From NCBI GenBank assembly GCA_013180625.2, contig SNVD02010181.1, positions 248,001-312,000 on the forward strand: a DNA stretch of 64,000 bases, written 5' to 3'. The DNA is from Boswellia sacra (Eukaryota > Streptophyta > Magnoliopsida > Sapindales > Burseraceae). Under the pieces are notes generated by a model that was not told the DNA's origin, searched no databases, and was given only the letters and a program-made list of their open reading frames with translations. Positions 17,581 to 28,616 of the stretch are shown here, in pieces. How positions within the stretch are numbered: position 1 is the first letter of the stretch; each line of letters opens with the position of its first letter. The position numbers and the translations under genes are program-made.

Positions 17581-18250
17581 ATATTATATTTAAATGTTAA
17601 CAAAAAGTTAACAAATGTATTTTTATATTTCAAAATTAGATAAAAAATTCCAAAAAAATCAAGAAAACAATTACTTTTGGTTATATAATTTTATATTAAT
17701 TATGTTAGAATCGTATTTAAAAGATCAATTTGAACCTATTTCAACCCAAGTGCTTTTCTAAAATAAGAAATTGTTGAAAATTCTAAAATACAAACAAAAA
17801 AAGGATAGAATATTTATTTCCAACATAGGAGTATAGCAAACAAATACCATACCAGAATTTCACATGGAAGTGATATTATAAAGTGTTTGTCTTCAAAATT
17901 TTAAAAGAGATTAAAATTATGCAAGTGCAATTAAGAGGAAAAAAAAATATTTTATCCAATGAAATCAGATATTATAAAATTAAAGGATTGATTTACAGTT
18001 ACATATGGGTGAGGATAAAAACTTTTTATGTGATAAAAATAATAAAAATAACTTATTTTATTATTTATTTATAATATAATCATGTAGATTATAGTATTTA
18101 AGGTTATATACTATAAGATTTGACACAAATCAAATGATTCATTAATTTCTCTCCCCTGCCAAAAAATTGGTTTGAAGAAATATTAGGTTGAAAATAGTAT
18201 TTTTTGGTTTGCGTCATAATCTTATGACTTTCAAACATGAAACTCATTTT

Positions 18251-18258
18251 GGCCCAAT
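18251..18258. repeat. Left target-site duplication of the hAT element
   Basis: GGCCCAAT, identical to the 8 bp directly after the right end (19551-19558). Eight bp is the diagnostic length for hAT transposons. Confidence 0.85.
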
Positions 18259-19550
18259 CATGGACGGAGCCGTTGAGGGATAAGGAGAGGCAATTGCCCC
18301 TCCTTTTTTTTTTTTTAAAATTCATATATATATCCAAAAGACCTAACTATATTAAAGAATTCTCAAATTTACTCCAAGTCAAAATGACAATTTTATAATT
18401 TTCTTTCTCTTTTCTTTCATTATTCAATTTTTTAAAAAATTTAATAATTTTTCTTTTAGTTCTTAATCACTTCATTTGTGGTCCATCTAATATAAGGGAT
18501 TGATTGTTTTAATATTTGAAGATTGAATATATATTTAAATTGATTGATTTCCTAACTTAAGTTTGAGAATAAAATAAAATCATCTTAATAGAAAAAGCTA
18601 AAACCTTTAGCTTCTGAATATAAAATCCTCTGAATGCCTATTTTTTATTTATTTCCTAAATTATCCTCATTATTTTTACCTTTCCTAATTTGTGTAAGCT
18701 TTTTTTTTTTTAATTGTAATTCACTCATCTAACTTATTACATATACTTTTCATATTTGTTTAATTTCATAATTATTAATATATTGTTGCAATTATTTCAT
18801 TAATATTATAAAATTACATGGTTATTCTTATATATATTTTATTTTCAAAATTTTCACATCATTTATAGGAAAATAAATTAAAAATATATTACTTTTTACC
18901 AATCACTTACACGTTCAATTTTAATATATTCAATTTTAACTTTATTAAATTTTTATATGCATATGTTTATATAACTTGTAAAAATAATATATATATATAT
19001 AAAATACTTAACAAAGGCATATGTGTCAATTCAATAGTTTTAAGACATTTTTGGCTTAAAAAAAGAAACAACTTAAGACTTAAAATCAGACATTAGCAAA
19101 TGAAAAGTAAACATATCATTTATATTTTTATATTCAGATCTATTTCGATTTAAGTTAAATTTAGACCTGTTCATATTTCAAATAAAAAAACAATTGACCC
19201 CTAAGTATTTAATATTAGAATTTGATAAATCACTTCATTAATATTATAATTTCATGTCTATTGATATATATAAGTGTTCTTTTCTTTTTGGTTGGTGCCT
19301 ATTAGTAGACACAAGTGTTCATTTCTCTTTGTTAGATTTTGTCTTCTTAATTATGTCAATCTATATACATTAAAAGCTTTAACAGAATTAGATTTAGTAA
19401 TAAATTTTATAAAAGGAATAATAATTTAGTTTATATTTTATGGATTCCAAAAATAATGTGATGAACTGTTAATATTAAATATTGATTATTTTGAATAACA
19501 AGTAATGGAGCTTGTGCCCCTCCTAACCAAATTTTCTAGCTCCGTCCACG
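18259..19550. mobile_element. Non-autonomous hAT-superfamily DNA transposon, 1292 bp
   Basis: The ends CATGGACGGAGC (18259-18270) and GCTCCGTCCACG (19539-19550) are inverted repeats matching at 11 of 12 positions, like the CAG-GGCGGAGC ends of many plant hAT elements. An exact 8-bp duplication GGCCCAAT flanks both sides. Both subterminal regions carry GCCCCTCC, also typical. The inside is AT-rich with no transposase frame, so it needs a transposase in trans. The matched ends and intact duplication point to a fairly recent insertion, although the interior looks old or low complexity. Confidence 0.85.
19110..19209 (+). repeat. Copy B of the 100-bp repeat, inside the hAT element
   Basis: Direct repeat of 15991-16090. 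Its position inside a bounded transposon suggests the repeat belongs to the element family, or to a smaller element nested in it. Confidence 0.6.
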
Positions 19551-19558
19551 GGCCCAAT
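19551..19558. repeat. Right target-site duplication of the hAT element
   Basis: GGCCCAAT, identical to 18251-18258. Confidence 0.85.
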
Positions 19559-22500
19559 TGAAGTGGGGTATGTATAGATACCTATAATTTAAAGTTATTA
19601 AGTTGGATCAACCTATATTCATTGACTATGTAAACAATTGGTCAATAAACTACTAGGTTTTGAGGAGAAGTGAAATGATTGTGAAGGCCTTCACTTCTTC
19701 TTTTATTATTTATTTATTAGTATATTTGAAAATAGCCCAAGTTAAAAGGATGTTTTGAAGATTGATGATGTAAACAAAAAAAAAAAAGATATTATAGCCA
19801 CGTATCAACATCAACAACTTTTCTTTAGCTATCAGTATCTAGAGCTCGACAACTCTTTTTGGGCTCTTAGTTGTCAAGCATTAAAGATTGATAGTTTAAA
19901 AAAAAAAAAAAGAATTGTTGAGTTCGATACTATGTTTAAATTTTTTAAAATTATGATCATTTAAAAAAATTGCTAATTTTGGTTAATCTTTAAATACTCC
20001 TTTTTTTGGGGGTTGAATAGTCTTGTTTGTAATTCAATAAGAGTAAAATTAGAGTGTTGGTTTTTAAGCCCCTATAAATCTCTCTTGAAGCACCACATCC
20101 ATTAAAATTAAAATTAAAAGAATGATTTAGATTAAAATGACTAAAAGGCATATAGCATATATCACATTTTACATATATTTCATTTAATTTTTTTCTTAAA
20201 TCATGATATTTCTTTTCTCTTCGAAGATCTATTTGAAATTGATGTTTTAAGTTTATATTATGACTTTGAAATGATGCTAGATGAATTCAAACATTTGCAA
20301 TAAAATAACAAAGAAAAAGTGAGTTTAATTTTCTTTCTTCAATCACTACAAAAACATCTTTGACTTGTTCATTTCATCGTAATTGAACAAGCATGAATTT
20401 TTCATATCTAAGACTACGATTATGTATTAATACATATATTGTAAATGACTAAATATTTTAGCATATTCAGTAACTAAACAACAGAAACTAGTTTCATTAT
20501 TTAATTTTAAAAAATCATACATTTTAAAAATTTATAAGATCAATATAAATCAAATTTTGAACTCAGTGTATTAACACATAATAGAAAATCTTATAAAATA
20601 ATATATAAAAAAACTTGTGATTTTTGGAGAAGAAGAGTTGAATGCTTGAGATTACCAATAAAATATGTTTTAGAAATAAGAATGATTTTTTTTCTTTTTT
20701 AAATAAAAATCAATTATAAGATATACAAAAGAAAGGTTTTTCTATGTATTATGTAAAATATACATATAAAATTTAATTTTTCATTAAATTTTAAATATTG
20801 TGGGAGCTTAAAGAGATATTTACAGCAGTTCAAGTAATAATACTTGTGAAATTAAAATTTCAACCAAACAAGAGTTGTGGTTGTTGAAGGAATCTCAGTG
20901 GGTGCATCAAGTACTTAACTTTTGTTATAACCGACCCATTTAATATTTAGTTGGGCCAATATGAAATTCATTACTAAAAATGTTAGAGGGATGAGACAAG
21001 TAAGACCATTACTAGTTTACTAATTTATTATAAACTTGACATTTTAGTACCAACTCCTCTATTAAGTGGTTCTATTATGAATACAACAGCTACACTTTAT
21101 TCTAAAATATAGACTTCAATTGAATTGATAGGCTAAATTAAACTATTTGATGCTTACTCCTGGGTTGACAAAACCTTTTATTTGTACTCTTATTTTATGC
21201 GCATGCGTGAGGTGGGGACTCGGGCGAAGGGCAAAATTATTCCAACTATGGACTAGCAACGTTTAGCATAAACAAATCGAAATACAAAATTCATAAATAA
21301 CCAAACTCCATTCACAAATGTTATACTTGTATAATGAATTAGTAAATATACAAAACTAGTTGACAATTATGATAATGATGATACGTCATGTACAATTACT
21401 CTTTATGACGTAAACCAAACAATGTAACGTAGCATAATACTATTGGATGTTAGATGGATGAAAAAATAAATAAAAAAAATTTTGGATGGTATTATAACAT
21501 CACGAGTCGTATGAGTTATGTTGTATATATAATAGTATTATTGTTGGTAAATTTCTATATCAAAAATGAAAACAAAAGAATCATTTGCGTGTTTGTTTTT
21601 AAGAATTCGAAATTTGTCTCACTCTCACATCGTTAAAGGGTTCCCAAATTTCATTTGTTTGCATTAAAATATCTTTTTCATGCTTTAAAATCAAAATAAA
21701 ATGTCAAACAAGTTTTACACGTTTTACAATATATAAAACAAAATAAAAACCTAAAACACGTATACAAAGCGAACTTGCATCATATACAAGTTTGTCTAGT
21801 CAATATATACACACGCACACACACAAAATCATGTACCATCTAACACAATATAATTTAGTCACGCATGTTGAAAGTACAAAGCATACTCTGCAATTGAGTC
21901 TTAAGTACTATAATAATAAAAATTGAAATGAAGAGTCTAAGGTTGCAACTAGTCAACAAAAAAGGAGATATTTCAGCCCATAGAAAAAGAATTGCAAGGC
22001 CTTATCCACTTGATCATGTTATATTGAGCTAAAAAGAAGCTAGTGGGAACAAAATCCTTCGGTTGGTGAAGAAAGGATAAAAAATAGCCACAAAAATTCA
22101 GCCCACAATCGGAATCAAAGCCTGCAAAAATTGAAAAGGGGCGAATTAAGTTCTAAAATAGAGAGAAAAAATAAAAATAAAAAATCTAAGTCAAGAAAGC
22201 TCAGCTGAGCTTGCCCAACCAAAATCAGAAACTTCTTATATATGAATTGTGTTGTGTCCAAGTGCCCTGAATTGCTTTCCCACATCAAAAAATCCCTTTG
22301 CACCCACGAAGCTATTATAATGGGGCACATATTGGTCCCACTATATCGACTTTGTGCTTGAAATTTTATAGAAGTTTGGTAAAGATTTTTAAGGCGATGG
22401 ACTAATTGTCTTGTGTATTAAAGTAACTTCATGGACAATTTCAGTTTGTGTCGTGAGTATTAGGAAGATGTAATGAAATTGAACCACTAACTCATTCCTC

Positions 22501-24800
22501 TTTTTTAGTTTAAAGAAAATTTTATATATTTGATGTTTTGATAGTATTAGTTTCATGTTCGCTTGTTAAATTTGAATGACAAAAATCTATATATGTATAA
22601 TTTTACGGAATAAGTTACGTTAGTCTCTTGATCGATGTTTGACATGATTATTGATAGTCTCATTATATGTAAGAGATTTCGAAAAAACATGACAAAATCT
22701 TCTGAGGAAGTCTTTTCAAAAGAAATCTCAATTGGTTAGGTTTTTACTTATTATTCAAACCAAAGGACTTAAGAAGTTTACCTTAATTAAAAATCAAATA
22801 TGGATAACTAACATTACTAAATTTTGGTGGAAAGAAGATAAAAATTTAGAAAACATGACAAACCACCCATGAATTAAATAAGAAAGACATTTCTATTTTC
22901 ACCTAGATAAATTTATATTATTTTATTCAATGATCTTGCTCTTATTACAAAAAATTCCAATTGACTTTATATAGTTACTATTTAGAGGAAGCATCAGAAT
23001 TGGATTCAATGAGAGATTGGAAAGAAGTTGATCACTAATGTGGAAGATATGGTTCATAACCAATAAAAGCACTTCCCCTGGTTTAGAGCTTCTTCTACTG
23101 TAAAATGCCCGCTAAGTCTAGTAATTAATTAAGTGTATCATGTTGACCCCTGAGGTTTCACCAACTTTAATGGGTCCCAACCAGGAGGAAAACTCGCGGA
23201 AGTTTTGTACTATTTATATGTTGGAGATTGCATATTCGAGAGTGACAGGCAATTTGTAAGGTTGAGAAATGGCTAGTAAATGAAATAATAAATCAAGGCA
23301 TGGAATAAATAGCACGAAAAGAAAGTCAAAAAAGTCACTTTTTCTCACACCTTGAAAAACTCCAAAGCGATTAGATAATCGTGGAAGAAGAATTCAACAT
23401 AGAATTTGGATGCATGGTGGATAGAGGAATTTGCACGTTAGATAAAAACAATAAAGTAGTAATGCGGAAAGTACCAGCACACCTAAAGGAATTAAACTCC
23501 CACTATTTTAATCTTTTTTTTATTTGGAGAATTATGATTCAATGATGTAATCCCCACTAATTGTTAATCATTCATTAATCTCCACCACCATCTTCAGGGC
23601 TTGATCAAGCTCATAAGAGAAACGGGTTATTATAATATTTTGTATTCTTCATTTTGTTACATAAGCTTTGACCCAAATACAATTCAAAATTGTAACTTTT
23701 CAAATATTATATGTACACTTTGGAAGAATAGAACATATGAAAATTCTCACTTCTTTGAAATCTACTTTTATAACATTCTTACTTCAAATTTTACATGTAG
23801 AGTGTAACAAAAGTCTTTATTACTATTACTGATAAAGAAAGAAAAGAAAGAAAGAAGTAAGAAATAGTAAGTTTGGATAGAGGGGATCTAATAAGTTTGA
23901 GAAACATCCCGTAATAAGAGTAGCAGCTAAGAATCTATAGCCAACCTTATTGGGGTGGTGAAAGAAGAGCTTCGGTTGAGAGAAAAAGGCCCCAAAACTC
24001 CTTGGCATTATGATGCACTTCAAAGAAGCAGAAAAAAGAAAAAAGAATAAATATAATGGTAATTTGATGTTGCTTTAGTAAATATAAGAGGAGATATAAT
24101 TTCTTTTTTTATTTTTATAATTTAAAGAAAAATAATTATGACACGTTACAAAAAAAAAAATTGTGGCAAATCATTTATTAATTCAGCAACAATATGGACT
24201 AATCGTTATGTTAATTACTAAACTTATTAAATCTCATATATAGGTTTGTTCCTATTTCGTATAGAAATAGAATCTTATGGCCATGAGATTTGTCTTACAA
24301 GTCATGATTATATATAGACGGATTTTTTTTCAAATCTTGAATCGAATGATTAATAAAGCATGTGCATATATGTAGGAATTGGGATTTTCTATACAATAAT
24401 TCAATCAGCTAGAAGAAAAAAGACCAATAAATCATAATATTCATATGTCATGATATATATAATATATAGGATATACGGAAAAGTGAGTTCATATTGAGAG
24501 ATGATGGAAAATTCTATTGTGTAAATGATAACTATTGATAATACAATTTGACGGCCGGTCAAATAAAAGCTACAAGGCATCTAGAAGTTGATGAAATTAC
24601 ACGTTTAATCAAAAAATCACATGGTCGACGCAATGTTTCCTACTTATCAATACGTGGACCGACATGCATGCCACCGATTAGATATACGCCTATTAGCTAG
24701 CTTGATACATTTTGTTACTAACAAAAATAAATAAATAAATAAAAATTTATGAAAACCGCATAATAAAATAATAAATAGGGGCCTTTTGTTTTGTCGTCTC
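19559..24800. other. AT-rich intergenic region between the hAT element and HSFB3
   Basis: No gene, RNA gene or well-bounded element recognised. Small islands of more balanced composition occur (about 22240-22340, 23100-23240 and 23860-24030), and a short minus-strand frame lies at 23826-24023, but none shows family features. Confidence 0.55.
24548..24562. promoter_or_regulatory. TGACG motif and W-box, back to back
   Basis: TTGACGGCCGGTCAA holds a TGACG core (TGA-type bZIP half-site) on the plus strand and the W-box TTGACC on the minus strand, about 250 bp upstream of the HSFB3 TATA box. These are known binding motifs of defence-related bZIP and WRKY factors; a role here is inference. Confidence 0.3.
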
Positions 24801-24802
24801 AC

Positions 24803-24810
24803 TATATAAA
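24803..24810 (+). promoter_or_regulatory. TATA box of HSFB3
   Basis: TATATAAA lies about 300 bp before the HSFB3 ATG. Transcription would start near 24835, giving a leader of about 275 nt if it is unspliced. Confidence 0.6.
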
Positions 24811-24902
24811 TAAGAAGTTGAGGCCTTAGAGCATACGTTTCAAGCAATTGTTAGATTTGCAGAGTGAACAAAGAGAAGGAAATTCAGCACCTTGCATTTC
24901 TC

Positions 24903-24983
24903 ATGAACTGTGGAGTCGTATTGGGTTTCTATTGCTGGGGCTGGGAATTCTTAACCGCCCTTCTTCTCTTCTCTTCTCTCTAA
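24903..24983 (+). CDS. Upstream ORF in the HSFB3 leader, 26 aa
   Basis: It is the only ATG between the predicted transcription start (about 24835) and the HSFB3 start. It encodes a 26-residue hydrophobic peptide beginning MNCGVVLGFYCW and ending LLLFSSL, and stops 127 nt before the main ATG. Upstream ORFs regulate translation of some class B HSFs (HSFB1/TBF1), so a similar role is possible but unproven here. It would not exist if the leader is spliced or starts later. Confidence 0.45.
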   Translation: MNCGVVLGFYCWGWEFLTALLLFSSL

Positions 24984-25110
24984 ATAATCCCCAATTACCC
25001 TCTAATTTAATTATTTTCTTCTCTTGTTAGATTTCTATTTTTCAATAAACTTCTATTTTAGTATATAGTTGGATATATAGCGAGCTTGCAGAGAAATATA
25101 TATTGTGAGC

Positions 25111-26882
25111 ATGGTCAGTGATAAGGGTTTGCTAGAGTACGTTCGGAAGTCAACTCCTCCACCATTTCTGCTGAAAACTTACATGCTCGTTGAGGATCCG
25201 GCCACCGATGCCGTGGTGTCATGGAACGGCGATGGTACAGGGTTTGTGGTTTGGCAGCCGGCCGAGTTTGCCCGGGATCTTCTGCCGACGCTGTTTAAGC
25301 ATAGCAACTTCTCCAGCTTTGTTCGGCAACTCAACACTTATGTACGTAAATTATTTTTCATAATTCTCTTTTTTTTCTTGTTGGGATATATAGAAGGTGA
25401 ATTATTAGTATTTTTTAAACTTATTTATGAGATATATAATAAGGATTAATGGTTTTATGTTAACATATATTATAATTACATGTACGGTTGGTGAAAACAT
25501 GGTTAAAAATAATAAAAAATTACTTAAATACAATCTTAATTAGAATAATATATATGGATTAATAAATGTATATTTGGTAAGGTGTATAATTCGTAAACAT
25601 CAAGTCAGCACGGTTGAAGGGGGTAGATATATAGAAAGTCAGCAATTAGAAAGCTTGATTCTTCGGGTACAATTAAAATAAGAGATGGCCGGAGAGGATT
25701 ATGATAAGTTAATTAATGAAGGTATGAACGGGACGAAGCTTGTAGATGGCAGACAAGAGGGAGAAACTTTTTGATAATATTAAAATATATATATAATAAC
25801 GTGTTTGAGCTGATCTTTGATTCCTTTTTTTTTTTTTTAATATTGAATTAAAAGTGGTTAGAGAAGGATAATCAACGCTCTCATATATTAATCCTCGAGT
25901 GATCTAGAGTAGTCTCAAATAAAGTCTCCAGTGCTTTTCCTTTTCACCTTTAATTTACATCAAGTCATTGACACTTCATCATATAGAGTCACACGAAATT
26001 TCGTCATTAATTCCAAAAGAAAGACTTAGCAACTTAAGATATATAAATTGGGGACATTTTCTTACTATTTTTTTCTAATATGTTTAAGTCTTAAAATCGA
26101 CGTCAATAGCTGATCATCAGCTATTTCTTCCTAAGTTGTTAAAAGGTTATTTATTTTCTAAAGCTTTTGTCCATCTGTGCATATATACCAATCAACAACC
26201 AAAAAATTCTTTTCTGATACGAATTTTATGTTTCAAAAAGCTATGTTCAGTACTTAATGCGAAAAGTTTATATAAGAAATAAACTTTAAATTTTTTTTTC
26301 ATTATCATTAATAGTGAGATGTCACAAGATCTTTATAAATTTAAATGAAATTAGTAAGATACGTAGAAGTTGTAATTCATTATAGGTGTGTAAATTATGC
26401 ATGTGTAGGGTTTTCGTAAGGTTGCAACAAGCAGGTGGGAGTTTTGCAATGACATGTTTCGAAGAGGAAAGAGAGAGCTACTATGCAACATTCGTCGAAG
26501 GAAAGCATGGACAAGCAAGCAACCACCGGCGGCGACGACACCGATCCGAGGCGGCACCCTGGCGGTGCAAGATCAGTCTGATGAAGATCAAAGGTCGTCA
26601 TCAACTTCATCATCATCCGGATACAGTACCCTAATGGATGAAAACAAGCGTTTGAAGAAGGAAAATGGGGTGTTAAGCTCGGAGCTTACAAGCATGAAAA
26701 GGAAGTGCAAGGAGCTTCTTGATTTGGTGGCAAAGTATGCACATTTGGAGAAGGAAGAGGAAGACGAGAGGCCAAAGTTGTTCGGAGTGAGATTAGAGGT
26801 TGAGGGCGAGATGGAGAGGAAGAGAAGGAGAGCAGAGATTAGTGAAAGCGCAAGCATTTTGCTATCTCAATCATGCAAATAA
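25111..26882 (+). CDS. HSFB3: Heat stress transcription factor B-3, 2 exons, 234 aa
   Basis: Class B heat-stress factor; members bind heat-shock elements and generally repress or co-regulate. Exons 25111-25341 and 26409-26882; the intron falls after RQLNTY, the conserved position within plant HSF DNA-binding domains. The DNA-binding domain spans about residues 16-110 ([15 protein letters not shown], then [20 protein letters not shown]). The oligomerisation region (about 152-192, starting [11 protein letters not shown]) lacks the 21-residue insertion of class A. The repressor-type motif KLFGV is at 200-204 and a basic nuclear signal ERKRRR at about 213-218. Length fits HSFB3 (about 240 aa). 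The start is ATG at 25111; an upstream in-frame GTG at 25105 is not a credible plant start. ABCA1 lies convergent, 5.7 kb downstream. Confidence 0.95.
25342..26408 (+). other. HSFB3 intron
   Basis: This 1067-bp intron in the DNA-binding domain has donor GTACGT and acceptor GTGTAG. It is AT-rich with no recognised element. Reading through the donor would extend exon 1 by 36 codons to a stop at 25447-25449. Confidence 0.9.
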
Positions 26883-28544
26883 ATTGTTGACATGCATATT
26901 GTAGAATTCATAATAATAATAATATGAAGTGAGATGAACTACTTGAAACAATGAAGTAGCTTATCAATGATCGATATAAGTAAGAGTGAGTCGATATATA
27001 CATTATATTTCTCTTAATTTGCATGTAGTGAATGATCGATCATATAGTTGATTGTTCGTAACGTAATGTTTATTTCCAATGGAATGATTACAATATGAAT
27101 TCATTTTGTTTTAAATGATTTAGGTATCATTTGTTAAGTTTGTCACTTTTCTCAAAGTTTAAATCTATAGATGTAGATCTAACTTGAGTATTTAATTTTC
27201 TAATATCGTCATATTTTCTTCTTCATCCTTATGTATGCTTGTTACCGGAGTCAATTACATGTTCGTCTTCCTCATCATCATTTTTAGGAGTTGCATCATG
27301 TTAAGAAATATGACTAGAGATATCAATGTAAGAGTCTTAAAATTAATAATAAATTGTATTGTGGGTAAAAAAAAAAAAATCTACTAAATAATAAGGACAA
27401 TATGCTTCTATGAATGTTGTAAATGGTTGACATCGATTTTTCGTCAGGCAAATAAGGTACACGTGAAGGTTAGCATGGAACTATGATAGCATATTCCTCT
27501 CATAAAAAGGAAAGAAAAGAATGTGAATTGAGTGATTGCTATCTAAGCCACTCTAATGCTCAAGTTAGAACTTTAATGGTTGGTAGAGGAGATCAGTTGG
27601 CTAATTCCGTGACTCCATGATCTTCTATAAATATGGAGTGACCCCGGCCAGGTCTTGTTGCTTCATTGTTGCTTTGCTTTGACAGGTCCATAATTGCAGT
27701 TTTTCTCATATATATTGTTGCCAATTCATTCATGCTTTATTTTATTTTGTTTTTGATAGAAATATTCCGTTGGAATCCCATATCATCCTCCACGTGTACT
27801 ATATCTGATTGACGAAATATTTACGTCAACATAAATTGATCCATGCAAAAATATTTCGCGTATCCTTCAATTATGTACTAAAAATCAGAAAAAATACGAT
27901 TGAATGAATGAAACCCTCAAGCTCACAAAATACGATTGATTGAAAAGCTCAAACCCACAATACAAAGCTACCTATCACCTACGATGAACGAGATTTCTGC
28001 ATGTACCTAATTCTTGATTGTAAAGAGAGATAATAACCCATTACTTTAAGGATATATACATATACATGAGATGACTTTCAATGCGTACAGTCGCAAATGC
28101 ATTTTTCAATTCAATCTCAAACCGAGTCATACGCTTCCATAGCACAGTAGCACTCCAGTTTGGTCCAAGTCCGATATCCAACATTTGTCAATACAAATTA
28201 ATTACATGTACAAAATAAACTATATTCATTAATTATATTAGAGCAACTTCATATCTTAAGAACGTATTTCCATTTTTAGATCCAAATGATGCGATACTAA
28301 ATTAATCAGGATTATCATTTGTGTAATAAAATACGATGAGAAATGATATATCAATTATTAATTGGTATTTTGTGCATATAGGATGCAAAAGTTGGGATTA
28401 GGGGTACTAATTTTTTACACTACATGCTAATATTATATATATACTAACATAACATCAAATTAACAGACTATTGTTGACATGATTATTAATCATGTTGTAT
28501 TAGTATTTTAGATATCAGGACGATATTAATTATATTGTGTCGAA

Positions 28545-28616
28545 TTTATGTTAAGTGTGTTCAACAACCAATCTGCCGAATTTGTGTTGAGAGTGTTCAA
28601 CAGTCAATCCGTTTAA
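28545..28616. repeat. Imperfect tandem repeat, about 36 bp twice
   Basis: Two units reading CGAATTTATGTTAAGTGTG and CGAATTTGTGTTGAGAGTG, each followed by TTCAACA. The surrounding 28480-29040 has words such as GATACGAC and TACGACACGC that recall a common plant dispersed repeat, here strongly decayed. Confidence 0.5.

Noticed and set aside
23826..24023. Minus-strand 65-codon frame resembling an organelle-derived fragment
   Set aside because: The peptide looks hydrophobic and protein-like, but I could not match it to a plastid or mitochondrial gene, and no second frame supports it.
25105..25110. GTG start two codons before the HSFB3 ATG
   Set aside because: Non-ATG starts are not expected here; the ATG at 25111 fits HSFB3 orthologues.
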